Assembly (NCBI GenBank): GCA_018296165.2
Contig: JACKQL020000002.1
Coordinates: forward strand, 1,612,001 to 1,676,000
Source: Termitomyces sp. T153
Lineage: Eukaryota; Basidiomycota; Agaricomycetes; Agaricales; Lyophyllaceae
Reading direction: 5' to 3'
DNA: 64,000 bases
The position numbers and the translations under genes were made by a program. Each line of letters opens with the position of its first letter. Position 1 is the first letter of the stretch. Below the pieces are notes generated by a model that worked only from the letters and a program-made list of their open reading frames with translations, was not told the origin of the DNA and ran no database searches. Of the stretch, positions 49,087-62,200 are shown in pieces.

Positions 49087-52000
49087 TCAAATGTCCTCCT
49101 CCCAAACTAGATCAGGTTTGGGAAGGGTCTTGGGAGGCTGCCTAGGCGTCAGAATCCCTTTCACAGCAATGTCAAGATTTTTTTGAAGCCCTTCTAAGGT
49201 GGCAAATAGAGGTGCCTGGAGTAGTTCAACTGTTTCTTCGACTGCTCTTCGAAGTTCCGCTATGTCGCAGCGACGATGGAGTTCAGAGGTGGGTTCCAGC
49301 GTCTTTTGCAAACGTCTCAGATGTTTAGCCAATTTACTGGTCAAGGTATGTTAGATAAATGAATCAAACTAGCGGAATGACATACACAATCTCATTCATA
49401 CGGTTCCCAAGACGATCCAGGTTTTCGTGGCGATCCTCAAGAAGATGCTTTTTGAAGATCCTCTTTTGAGATGATGTGGCAGCGTGAGCGATGTCGAAAC
49501 AAACCAAAAGGTGAGGAAGGGACCACAGATAAACAAATCGATAGCTTGGATTCTTGTCCCAAGATAGTTCAGGAGAGAGCTTCAGGCAAGCAACAAATAT
49601 CTTTATTATGCTTGGAGTGGATCTTGTTCTGGCGCCGTGACCACGCCGGAGACGAATCCGTCTGTAGATCTTTAGAATCATCAATGCTGCATGTTGTTCA
49701 TCTTCCGAAGGAGGCTGAGCTTGGGGCATATCGGCAGAGATGATCATGTGTGAATGATTGTCGCCAAAACCATCACCCTCGGCAGTTCCGTCAATTTCTC
49801 CTTCGTGCGTTTCTTCTAGCTCATCAAGTTCAACTAGATCGACGCCATGTTCAGTCGAGTCTTCCGCCTGTGCGGCGATCAGAGGTTCCTGCTCCTGCTG
49901 GAGAACATTGGAATCGGAACTCGCGGTTTCCTCGAGAGGTAAGGATGAAGCTCCTAGCAACTGCAACAAGTCTTCGTTGACTTTGAAGGGAACGATGCGT
50001 ACGCCGTGAACTGGTCGTGATGGAACAGCCTCGCGCCCCAGGTCATGAAGCTGAACCAGCTCATCAACGAGTGATCCTTGGGGCGTTTTACGTAGAGCGC
50101 GAACTAATTCTCCCCATCCTCGAGCGCAAACGTAACTTCAAGTATCAATTTTAGGTCTCCGCAAGGTACGAATGAGGGAGAATACACTAACTCTCGGTAG
50201 AGATGATGAAACTTGCGGTCAATCCGGTTGATCGATGCCAGCACCCTCTGGATACTGGTCCTCAAGGTTAATTGAGGAATGTTGTAACCGACTAGGAAAA
50301 GCAAGCTGTGAATTCCAGAGATTTTTTGATGTAGTTTCTCGAAAACATACGAAGAAAGATTGCTCGACAGCTTTTCCAAGAAAAAGATCAGTCAGGTATG
50401 CCCGATTACAAGTAAGGCTCTACTACACACATTCGAGTTATGAAGACTGCCCGAACACCTGAAATGTTTGCAAGATTGGAATTGCCAAATAATAGGTAGT
50501 CTGTGAGTAGACGTCAATTTGTTTTCTCAAAAGAACGAACTAGTGCTGTGAAATGTACTAACCCGCGCTTGAACCACTGTAGATAGTCTCCAACAATACG
50601 GCAATACGTGGCATAACATAAGGGTAAGGCGGGACAAATTTTACTTGTGCATTTGCTTGGTGACTCAAATGATGCAAAAGCCAACTACGTGGCAGCGTTA
50701 CTCCATGAAAGCCGCGCTTTCGGTACTGTCCATATGATATGACACAGGCACCGCAGAGATGCTCAATCAGAGTGCAAATGTCGCTTATGTTAATAGGAAG
50801 CTTTGAGTCAATAATATGGCTATCAAAAATGAATCAGTGAATACAAAAGTACTTGGATATAGCAGCACTAACCAAACAGATAGAAATCCAGCAGATATAC
50901 TCCACTCCTTACTCCCATCCAGAAATCCTAGGAGCTCGCATAACATGAATCCTCCTTCGTGTGCCCTCAGGTAGGGCGGGGCAACAAATGGTGGAAACAA
51001 ACAGGGTGCATTCCATAGAAATTTGAGAGCATCGCGTGGGTCAAACACCAATGCCAGGTTCGAAATACGAAGAAAATTGGTCAAAAAAAGAGTTTGAGGA
51101 TGGATATCGAGCGAGTAGGTGACGTCACGAAGCCATTCTTTAACAACTTGAATACCCCTCTGGAATTCGGGAATGGATTCCGGATGAAGCAGCGTTTGTG
51201 TTCCAAGGTAGAAGAATGGAGGATTGAATGCCTCATAGAGTTGGCTTAGATATATTCTGCGCATTTCGGTCTCAATAACGGATAGAAAATAATTTTAGAC
51301 CATACCGCTTCATTTTCTTCATCTCTATCTTCTCAGTTGGAGCTGCACCCGTTGAGTAGAGGGTCTGGAGTATCAACACCTGTTGTAAATTGAGTCGAAC
51401 CCGCGTGTTATACCACTTCCTTGATACGGAAGTTGAAGATATATGCTCTTGAGGACATTGGGTCCGATTACAATACCCTTGGGTATTGTATGTAAGACAA
51501 GGGGAAAACTGTGTAGCATGTCTGCATTGATCAATTTGCTCCAAGATCCGTGCCTGTAGTTCACCTCGAAGGGCATGACTCAGAGTTTGACAGAGCTCCC
51601 AACCCACAATGGAGATCCCTTCTGAGAGAACTCCCCACCTCTTAATAATCAAAATATTGTAGAGGAAGGTTCCAGAAGGAATGAAAAAATCATCCACTGA
51701 AGAAGTGTAACGAATACCAAAAAGGGTTTGAACGGAAGGAACACGAGGGTCAAGTTGAAAAGCAAGCTCGTACAGCAGCCTAATATAGGCGAGAAACAGG
51801 TGTAAAATCTCTGCCAGATCCTCGGAAGTCATCGTCCTAAGCCGCGGAACAATTCTGAAGTAATGATACAGGCAAAGTGTAGCGGCTGAAGTGTTACTTG
51901 TCCCAAGAAAAACATGAGCAAGTCTGGCAAGGTTAAATTTGTCATATGCAATTATAGCTTTAAACATGGATATCTGTCCAACATGGTCAGTAAATATAAA

Positions 52001-55000
52001 TCAAGAAGGCAGCTTTTCTCACCTCATTGAGGTCATTAAAGTCTATGAGATCAACATTGAGACAATTCGACCAGTCAATGAACCGAGAGATTCCATTTTT
52101 GCCTGGAACAGTGCCATACGATACACTATCCCAAAGGCCTTGCAGGATACATGAACAAGCTTGACGCGTTGAATCTATGCTCTGACTATCTTTGAGAAAG
52201 AGAGGAATGGCTTCCTCAGTTCGACCTTCGTCTAGGTGAAGGGCGGCAGCTTTGGCTGGGCGACCAAGCGACACTAGAACCTTTGCACGCGTAATACCTA
52301 GATCAAGATCTTCGAGGTACTCCAATTCTTCTTCGTCAGTAGAGAATAGCTCTCGCGCCTTCCTATAATCGCAATGAGGCATTGCTCAGGATATTCTGGA
52401 TGAACAGGGACCTACTCAAGCCTCTCTTCTCTGAAGTAGAAAAGGCGAGCTACTTCCTTGATATTTTCTACAATGTCGCTTTGCATGTATTCCTTGCAAG
52501 TTTTTATGACATCTACAGCTTCGTCGAAAAGGCCAAGTTTACGGAAAAGCTTTGCAGCAATGTTATATTCATGCGCTTCAAGGTATGTATTTGCTGCTTG
52601 TAGCACTTCTGCGGCCAGCTCGAGGCATTCGGCAGCACATCTGAAATAGACGGTACGATTCTTGCCTGCCTCTTGTGCACAGCCCAAGAAAGCTTCCGCT
52701 GCTTTAATAAATTCACGATGCCGTTGCTCTTTGAGATGTCGTGAATCGCCACTGGGAATCTTACGTGCTTCGCCACGAAGATAGTAGGCATTTGCAATGG
52801 CCATTTCACGCGGCATCGATGCCCGTTCATAACAATGTTTGGCCTGGAAAAATTTCTTGCGTTCAAAAAGCTCCTTTCCTTTACTTGCCCACTCCTCGCG
52901 GGAAGACGATACAGCCAATCGTGGCATGTCTGTGCAGGGTGTGCAATTGTGAACCAGATTCCTTTTTGTCCAGAATACCTAAACAAATCGATATACCATG
53001 AGAATGCTAAGTGAGGAATAGAGAGAGAATCTTACCCGCATTGGTTCTCCCTTTGAAGATTGGTCAGCAATCCAGAGGTTTTTCCGAGCTCTTGTGATTG
53101 CGACATAAAGAAACTTGAGCTGATCGATATATTTGTTGAGATGTTGCAAATATTCTGAACATCAAAAACATACTTCTGCACAGATGCTAGCATGCCGAAT
53201 CCTATCGAACTGCGGAGCTGCAACCGGAATTGAACCCTCTGTGATTTCAACCGAATTGGTCGCAGTGAGAAGTAGACGCCACTGGGATGAATCCACACTG
53301 GAGTCTTCAAAAAAGTTAAACAACAAGACCTGTAACACTATTAGCATCGGCTTCTCGTCGAAGAAACTATCTAACATCATTGAATTCGAGTCCCTTGCTG
53401 TCATACAAAGTCCTGTTTAAATCTCAGGCAGACGGTTCATGGCCACGATACTAGGAGCAGTACTCACATTATTAGGCCAACGTTCCCAACCTGTTCTTGT
53501 AATTTAAGACGAGCGGATTCGTTTCGCACCAGTATACCTTGAAGATAATGAGTTTGACCAAGCTTCAAGAGCGCAAAGATCATGCTAACATTGCTGGGCA
53601 CCGAACTCAATGTGACTGCCACTGTGATAAAGCAGAATGAATTCATGTGTCGGTGTTGCATACACCTGATGTTACCTTGAGCCAAAAAGAAATTGTTCCT
53701 AGATTCTGAGGTTGAGCATCACAATGACATCCAGACGTATATTGAACATACATATCGAACATTATCATCATTCCATCCGTTCAAGAAAATTGGCCTTAAT
53801 CCATCGACTATGCCTTTCTCAGGTGCGAGAGTATCGATAGAGTAAGGCCAAAAATTGGTGATCAACTCTATGACAGACTGGGCACAATTAACTATTCCAG
53901 AGTGTGAACGGTAGTTGGTCGCGAGCTGAAAGGTTTTTGGAGGACTTTGAGACGATATGTTGACAAAAGTCTTCGGGAACAACAATTTCTCTGTCGCGTG
54001 TTTCTGCAAACAGAATTTAAAACATGATGTCATACAAAAGCGAGGACCCACTTCAACTCTGAATAGGAAGGCTTTGAGATCATTGAACCTAAAGGCACTG
54101 CCGACCGAGATGGTCTGGGCAGTATCACCAGCCCAGAAAAGGCCATCTTTGTTGTGACAAAGGGATCGGAGGACTGAAAGACTTTCTCAGGTTACAGATG
54201 AAAAGCAGATTAATATTTGACGCACGAAGAGCATCAATCAAAAGGTTGTCCTGCGCTTCATCAACATATCTATTGAGTCGTGGGCAGGGGATAAGCAACA
54301 GTGAGAGCCTGAAAACCCGCTCACATATAATCAACTTTCTGCCCTGTCATACCACGACTGGGGGTTCTGAAGACACGTAAAATGCCATGTGCCCTAGGTT
54401 GATGTAAGTAATGAGAACTCTGCATGTACCAAACCACTGCTCAGTTCTCTAACCTGTCTGCTGCATCGTAATTCTCTTGTTGTCGCTTTTGAATCTGGTA
54501 CGCTTCGAAAATACTATAGATAGTGCTACGTTGAGTAGCAAATGTGGATTGGGTTCTCTCTGAGAGTTCTTCATATGTTTTCCTGTCAAGATACCCACGA
54601 TCTGACGTAGTGGTATTTTCAGATCCCTTGATGATTCCTGTCAAGTTACGTCAGTATTTATTAAAGGTCTTGTTGGAGGGCTACAACTTACCCATGACTT
54701 CGCTGAAGACTAAAGCTGGATCTATTTCATCATGTCAGGCGTGTCATATCTCGATGTCTAGTAACAGAGCGGACCTAAGCCTTTGATGAGGCGTTGTGGG
54801 AAGTGAGGCCAATAATGATTTTGGAAGAGCTCGTAAGATACGAAGGTACGCGGCTCTTGATTTTCTTTGTGGCTGTACCCCTTTTCGGATACATCAAAGT
54901 CAGCTTCAATGAGGTCACACAACTATAGATCATACTATCAGTATATCATACAGTGCATGAACAGGGACATACACGATCAAAGGTTAGGAAAAGGGGGAAG

Positions 55001-58000
55001 TGGGAATCCTGGAGTTCACTGAACTTCCGGGGAAGATCACTGCGCCAGTTGTCTTCATCATCCAAGTCAACGAGATTGTCATCATCGGTTTGATTTCGTT
55101 TTGCAAGAACAAGTTTCCGAAGGTTCTCGGGTGATTGTGATGTCACATTGAGAGACTCCAAGAGTTTCAAAAAATACTCTTCCACCTTTCCGGCAAGGAC
55201 ACGAGATTTTGTCACGAACATTTGGCGGGGTCTGGGAACATCATTACTGTTTGTCTGGAATGTCCGTTCGATCCAGAGCATCTTAAAAAGCATGGTCGTC
55301 GTTTTCCTAAAGAAAGTAAGCCTTTCGACTTGTTGGACTAAAGAACAACTAACCCTGTTCCGCTACGGCCTAAAACATAGCAAGACTGACGGTGCTCGAT
55401 GATTTCTCTTTCATGGGGCCTTTATGTAGCAATTTGGGCATACGGCGAGCATTCAATTTCATGATGGCTTACGAGACTTGGAATGGAAAGGCAACATCAA
55501 GATCAGCTAAAATGCCTGGTACCCTTCGTGAGCTTACGAGAACGATGATAACGAGTCTAAAGGAAGCGCACTGTGAAGTAATTCCTAGTAAATATGAGAT
55601 ATAAAACATGACATCAGGTAGGCTCCGTCAATGAAACATGGAATATACCTGCGAAAAAATCAGGTACTTCTCGAGACTGGACATTCATTGTTGACGAGAA
55701 GATTTGTGAATAACAATCTACCACTTACACAAGAAGCGAATGAATCTTATTTTGAACACTGAGCGGATTTGTCTGTCTATGGAATAGAAAATCTCACCTG
55801 TTCCAAATCATCCGGAGGAAGGCTCATTCCCGCCATAATTTCAGTTGCTTCAGTCTCGAGGGGCGGGAATGAGGCTGGGCGGAATACACTATCGCTGGTA
55901 CCGGTTGCGCGTTCACGATATATGCATCTGCAAGTCTACTCAGTGAAGGGATCATCAAAAGGGAACAATTTCTACCTCCGCCGGTATTCCTTGCCTTTAC
56001 TTCCCAGTTGCCGGCCAATAGATTCCCAAAGTCGATTGTCCAGCTGGGCATGAGTATATATACCAAATATTCGCAAAACTAAAAATAAAGTTAAACTATA
56101 TATACTATGGATTTATGAAGTTTCTGTAAGCACCTTGCCGCTCGACCTGGTCGTTGTGTGATCAACTTTATTGCATGAACAGGAGTTAGAAAGACACACT
56201 TGACTATCGTAATCTGAAACAGAATCCACCTGATACTAGGGAATGATTGAGCAAGTCAGACGAAAGAGTTGCACCTCAGAACGAAAAAGTGATCGTACCA
56301 CAAGGCGTGTATCCCTAGTCATCTTAGCTTCAAAAATCGGCACATCTGTCTTAGGACCGTTCAGCCTTTTTTGATTGTTGTCGGAGAAATGTCCATTAGA
56401 TAGCTCTCTATATCAAGTTGAGAAGAAATCAGTTGCAACGAGGAAAAACATACCTGATCTTCTTAACAGTAATTTTGAAGGTCTTGGGGTCCCGACGACG
56501 TCCTTCACGTAAATCTCTGTCGGCACGTGTCGAGATGAGAATGCGCCATTCTCCGAAACCTACAACGCTATTGAAATGCAAGGCACTGTCATGCAGACTC
56601 TGTCAGTTTTATGCCACGTTCTTGAAGGACAGCTTACGATTTCATGGGTTGTACCAATGGGTATGCAGAAGAGGCTTTCGCCTCCGCGCCGATCGCCTCA
56701 TCAAGGGTCACTTCTGGAATCGGAGAAAGTATCTCTACTGGAGAAAGAGATTGATCAGAAGCGAGAAAAGTTTTCTGAAGATAATCGACTATGTCTGGAC
56801 CGCGGATGGTGGTCAAAAAGAACTAAATGACAAGTCAGATGTGACCTAATGTATTCCATAACGAACAAACCTGTAAAATCGACTTGGCATTCGCAATGAC
56901 CTGGGACCTGACTTCTTCGACCTCCTCCTGATTATGAGGTATTGCAAAGGAGAAATCACTCAGAATCTTGGTGTCTGACTTAGAATTTGATAACATCAAC
57001 GCATTGGCGACTTGTCTCGATCGCTTTGTTTTCCCTCTTGCTTTGATCTTGAAAAAGTGAGGATTGGGATCTACGTCCTCTTCTACATCGTTTCCTGACT
57101 GGTCATCTCCAAAATGTAAGGATGAGAGAGTAGAAAGAAGTTTTGGAGTTGCTTCTACGTCTCGATGGTAGCGTGAGAGTAGTTCGCTGTCGATTCCAAG
57201 CCGATGGAAGATGAAAAATAGAGAAAGTCGAAGAAGGATCTTTGACGCGATAGACGCGTCGTATTCGATAAATGTCGCAGGAAAGTTTTTAATGATCCAC
57301 ACGTTAAGGGGCAAAGAGTCCGGTAGACCTGATGAGCATAATAATACAACTATGTGATTTTGTGATCTACAGAGTACACACCAGCAAGGACTAGCTCTAT
57401 GGCAAGCGCTTTTTCGAATAACAAATCTTCAAGGACACGTGCAAAATTGTCTTTGGTCAAGTATCTTGCAAGGCCTTCCAGGGCATTTTGTATGTCCTTT
57501 GGAGATGTAAAGTGTCTTGGGTCAGAAAAATCGATGCCATAGGCGGATCGCTGGAGTGGAATGATACTCATGGGTGCTGAAGAAAGCCCCACAACCCAGG
57601 GATCATACTATATAAATATGACACGAGCCAAAAGAAGTTTGAAGGAGCCGAAAACGTGGCTTCGGGCCTTCAAGCACAAGCGCTCAAGTACTAATGAACG
57701 GTCGTCGTAAGATGAAAGTAGCAGGGAATGGTAGACAACAATGTGAGAGGAGGGCAAGACAAACAGAATTTTAATTTGTTCCAAGAGGTCAGTAAGTTTG
57801 TGTCTAGTCGACAGGTATTTCAGTGTGATGCGGTTGAAGTTGTTTGCATTTGTTCTATCCAGTTTATTTAAATAAGCGCCAAGATTGCAAAAAGAAATCT
57901 CAAGAACAAAGTAGATGAGAAGCATTCGGTGATCTGAATAGGCTATTGCGCAGCAGTACATCGTGGACCGAAGGGGGCCGTCGGATAGATAATGATTGAA

Positions 58001-58006
58001 TGCCAT
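49087..58006 (-). CDS. Giant UvrD-type helicase with TPR-like region (TRANK1-like)
   Basis: Start ATG 58006-58004, stop TGA 49089-49087; roughly 2,000+ residues over many short introns. N-terminal helical region 56100-58000. The SF1 helicase core has Walker A GRSGTGKTTT, split by an intron at about 55300-55340 (FKMLWIERTF follows), PRQMFVTKSRVLA, FPLFLTFDR, YVDEAQDN (Walker B, about 54260), GLFWAGDTAQTI, FQLATNYRSHSGIVNCAQ (about 53900) and AYVAITRARK-type text near 53050-53100. The C-terminal half (52900-50100) is TPR/HEAT-like helical (ELFERKKFFQAKHCYERA, AAECLELAAEVLQAANTYLEA). Near 49700 a basic helix (LKIYRRIRLRRG) follows an acidic spacer. Animal TRANK1 has this helicase-plus-TPR architecture; fungal function is unknown. 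Exon joins near 57610-57700 are uncertain. It could in principle be two genes, but the continuous layout argues for one. Confidence 0.82.
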
Positions 58007-58140
58007 AAGTACTGACCTCACGTGGTGTCATGGCGCCAGGCGGAGTCCGAGTCTTAACCCGCCAATCGACATCCCCGCTGCGTTTGGTCCTCTGCCAATA
58101 ATTTCTGCTTCATCTCGTTCCCTCTAATCCTTCATTAGCC
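58007..58140. promoter_or_regulatory. Shared divergent promoter, TRANK1-like / SEC4
   Basis: 134 bp between start codons, with CCAAT words at 58062-58066 and 58095-58099 on the plus strand and no TATA box. Confidence 0.55.
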
Positions 58141-59042
<902 letters not shown>

Positions 59043-59296
59043 ACCCCCTCATTCTTCAGAGAAACTACTGCCGCTCACAGTGACATCGCCGACGTGTCTT
59101 TGCACCACATAAAAGACATGTATATATCCCGCTAGATCCCGCTGTCATCGTATTCTGTCTTTTGACAGTTTCCTTACCACTCCGTTCATCTCATTTGCAA
59201 ATTAGGTTTTTGTCTGTTTTATTGTAATACATTCGCAATGGAGAAAACAAAGCGCTGAGGGCGAATAATACAAGAAATGAGCTAAGAAGATGCAGT

Positions 59297-62120
59297 TTAC
59301 AAGATGAAACCCCCATTCCAGTTTCCTCCCCACCACTTCCTTACCCGTTCCCCGCCTTGCTCTTCATACTCTTGCCGCGTGACCCCAACTCTGGCAAAGT
59401 CTTCTGTCAAAGCAAAGCTAGCCATGCCCTTCCATGCGTCCAACGTTGGATCTCTTGCTTGAATTACCTCGATTGGCATCTCCGTGGGTAGATTGGGACG
59501 AAGTGTCGCAAGAAGACGTGGAACCAACCCTGGCAGCTGGGAAGGCGTACCAGTGAGGAATACATTCTGAATAGGAATGAACACTGCTTGTGAAGATAAC
59601 GCCAGGATGGCTTACTTTGACCAGGCGACTCTTTTCAGAATCGGGGAACCTAGAGAGAACATTTTGGGAAACCTCTCCCAACCCTGCCGAGTCTATACCG
59701 GCCATGCTGGGTGAGAACCATGCCTCGCATACCCTCCATCGCTCAACATTGAGGTGGATGCGAGCATTACCTGGACAACGTTAGCACGCGGAGGTGACTC
59801 AAGAACTGTAACCACCTTCGATATCGCCCTCTTCGTAGATTGGACGGAATGCTGATATAAGAGCAGAGCGTTGAGATGTTATGGAAGCATGGGTTTCTTT
59901 GAGGGTAAAGGTTGGGTCGTGGGCGAGGAGTTTAGATTCGACGATAGCAAGCTGGTTGAGATCCTCTTCTTCATCGGACGAGGGTGCTGCTGTATTCTGA
60001 AATCGTTGTCAGAAAGCTACTTGAATTCCGTCGTATAAGAACGCACAATTTTTCGATAAATAGCCCAATCGGCATCGTCAGCCCCAAACATGTCCTCTGT
60101 GCCGCGCTCAGATATATATACGGAAAAAGTCTAGAGAATGAAACCCAACCTGCTCCGCCCTTCCGCTTTTTCTTGGGTAGACGGTCATCATTCGCAAGGT
60201 TGGCAATACTTTTCATTCGGGCTTGCGCGGCTGCACTCTTACGATCGCCAAGCGCAGCCTTTCGCCGCGCTCTCTCTTTGATCTTGTTAATCAGATTCTT
60301 GAAATTTAATGTGAGCTGGGTTGCAATACACAGTTGCATTGAATCTAACCTCTTGCTCCTGGCGCATCTTTCTTGACCAGCCTTCGAGATCCATGTCACG
60401 CTCTTCTTCCTCTTTCCGCTCTTCCTCCTCTTTTTCTGCCTTCTCGCGCTCTTTTTCACGCTTGGCACGAACACGCGCCTCAAATCCGGCCTTCATCAGC
60501 CTCTGTTTTCTCTTCTCCTTTAAGCCCTCTTCATCCAACTGTAAAATTATTGTTTGAGAATGGAAAAGAAAGAAAAGGATTTGTACGTACATCAGCGTCC
60601 GGAACATCTACCAGAGGGAACGAAGGCTCCTCCTGAGAGTCTGAGTCAGTAGAAAGTATCACCAGAGTGTTTGTGGGCTACCATATTATCCTCCCCTTCT
60701 GCTTCCTTTTTCCGGGCTTTTTTGAGATCATTTTCGAGTTTTTTGATCGTCTCATCGAACCCTGCCTCATCATCAAAGCCTTCTTCCTGCAGCTTGATCT
60801 ACAACTTATGAGTTACGAGAGAAGGATTTCAATGAGACTCACAGTCCATTCTCGTTTTGAGAACTCGTTTCGGCTCTCGCGCAGTTCTATCAGGTCTCGC
60901 AGATCATTTTCTTTCTGAACAAGCTAAAGTTCACATTGAGAGTATGCAATCTCGTATAAAATGGATAGATGCATACCTTTTCCACCCGCGTTTTGGCAGC
61001 CAATTCTTGCAGCTTTTTCCCTTGTTCCTTCCTCTTTTCAGCGAGTCTGTTCAGTTCTTCCTCGGTTTTCTCTTCGTACACAGGCAACACGAAAGGGAAT
61101 TGTACTATTCGCTCAGCAGCACGCATCTTGAGCGGGTCTTTGAGGGTTCGAAGGACGGCTGTGTAGTCTGTCGCGAATTCGCAAAAGTTGTGAAGCATCC
61201 ACTGCAGTGGTGGGTTAGAGAGGTTGCGTGCTGAAGAGGAAAGTCAATACACTGGACTGTGGTGTGGTTACGCGCGTCGAGAAGTTAGAGTATTTCAACT
61301 GCACTAGCTTGAGTAGATAATCGGATGCCTGTGAGCAACCCCAAGGTATTCTGAAACGTTTGGTGAGCCTGTGGGGACAGAAGGGGTGAGGATTGCTGAC
61401 CTCTTGGCATGGCTCATAATTCCTTTACCATTCAGGACCGGTATGACGGAGGTTGACGCTGTATTGAAGGAAATCACAAGGCCGTCCGAGGTGAAAGGAT
61501 CCTTAGGTACTGGCTTGTTGTTCTGATAGAATGACATTACTCCGTCGACGCAGTATGCTAACGAAGGAACCGAGTACAGCTCAAACATGAGCTCAGAAGT
61601 TACTAGCAGCGACTGCCTGTCAAACGAGGGAGGACTGGAGAAGATAGCACGACATACACGAGCGCGAATGGAGGGGTGATGCAAGACGTTCGGTCATGAG
61701 AACAGGGTGGTCTATGGAGGGCGTATCTATTCCTAGGTTGACAAAGGCGTAGTCGAGGGCGTTTTCCTAAGTCTCAAGGGCGCGTTTGGCCTGACTGGAG
61801 GAGGCGGCGGGGAACGAGGGGCTCACCAGGGCATCGAAGTTGAGGAGGACGTCGCCTTCCCATGGGTTCCTGGACTGAGCCTTTGCGCCGCTGTCGAGGT
61901 CGACGCCGTCCCCGAAGAGCAAGAGGGGTTTGTTCGTCCTGCGCTCCTTGTACTTTGCGATGACATTAGGGCCGCTCTGGGGAGCAGGGGACGAGGCAAA
62001 GCCCCAGCGAAAGGAGGATGAGCCGTTGTCGATGATGAGGGGAGTGTGTGCTGTGTGGTAGGGCTCTGGGGCGCGGGGAACGGCGGGCGGGGCGGGCGTT
62101 GGGAGACGCGTGATGTTCAT
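59297..62120 (-). CDS. ARP5: Actin-related protein 5 (INO80 chromatin remodelling subunit)
   Basis: ARP5 together with Ies6 couples the INO80 ATPase to nucleosome sliding. ATG at 62120-62118 (MNITRLPTP). The actin fold begins PLIIDNGSSSFRWGFAS, then NVIAKYKER, ENALDYAFVNLGI, GLVISFNTASTSVIPVLNGKGI, and the ARP5-specific Lys/Glu-rich insertion (about 60100-61100; KTRVEKLVQKE, EEEERKEEEERDMDLEGW, MFGADDADWAIYRKI). The second actin half returns with GLGEVSQNVLSRFPDS, NVFLTGTPSQLPGLVPRLLATL, and DAWKGMASFA, and ends WWGGNWNGGFIL. Stop TAA 59299-59297. About ten short introns. The insertion between the actin halves and the WKG motif separate it from other actin-related proteins. Confidence 0.94.
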
Positions 62121-62200
62121 GGTCAAGTTGAAATTGAAATTGGAATGATGTATTGATTTTGCTATTCGAAATTGTAATTGATCTCTCTTCTTCTGCTACA
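62121..62200. promoter_or_regulatory. Shared divergent promoter, ARP5 / NIC96
   Basis: Only 80 bp between the two start codons, AT-rich with CT runs (ATCTCTCTTCTTCTG) close to the NIC96 start. Confidence 0.55.
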
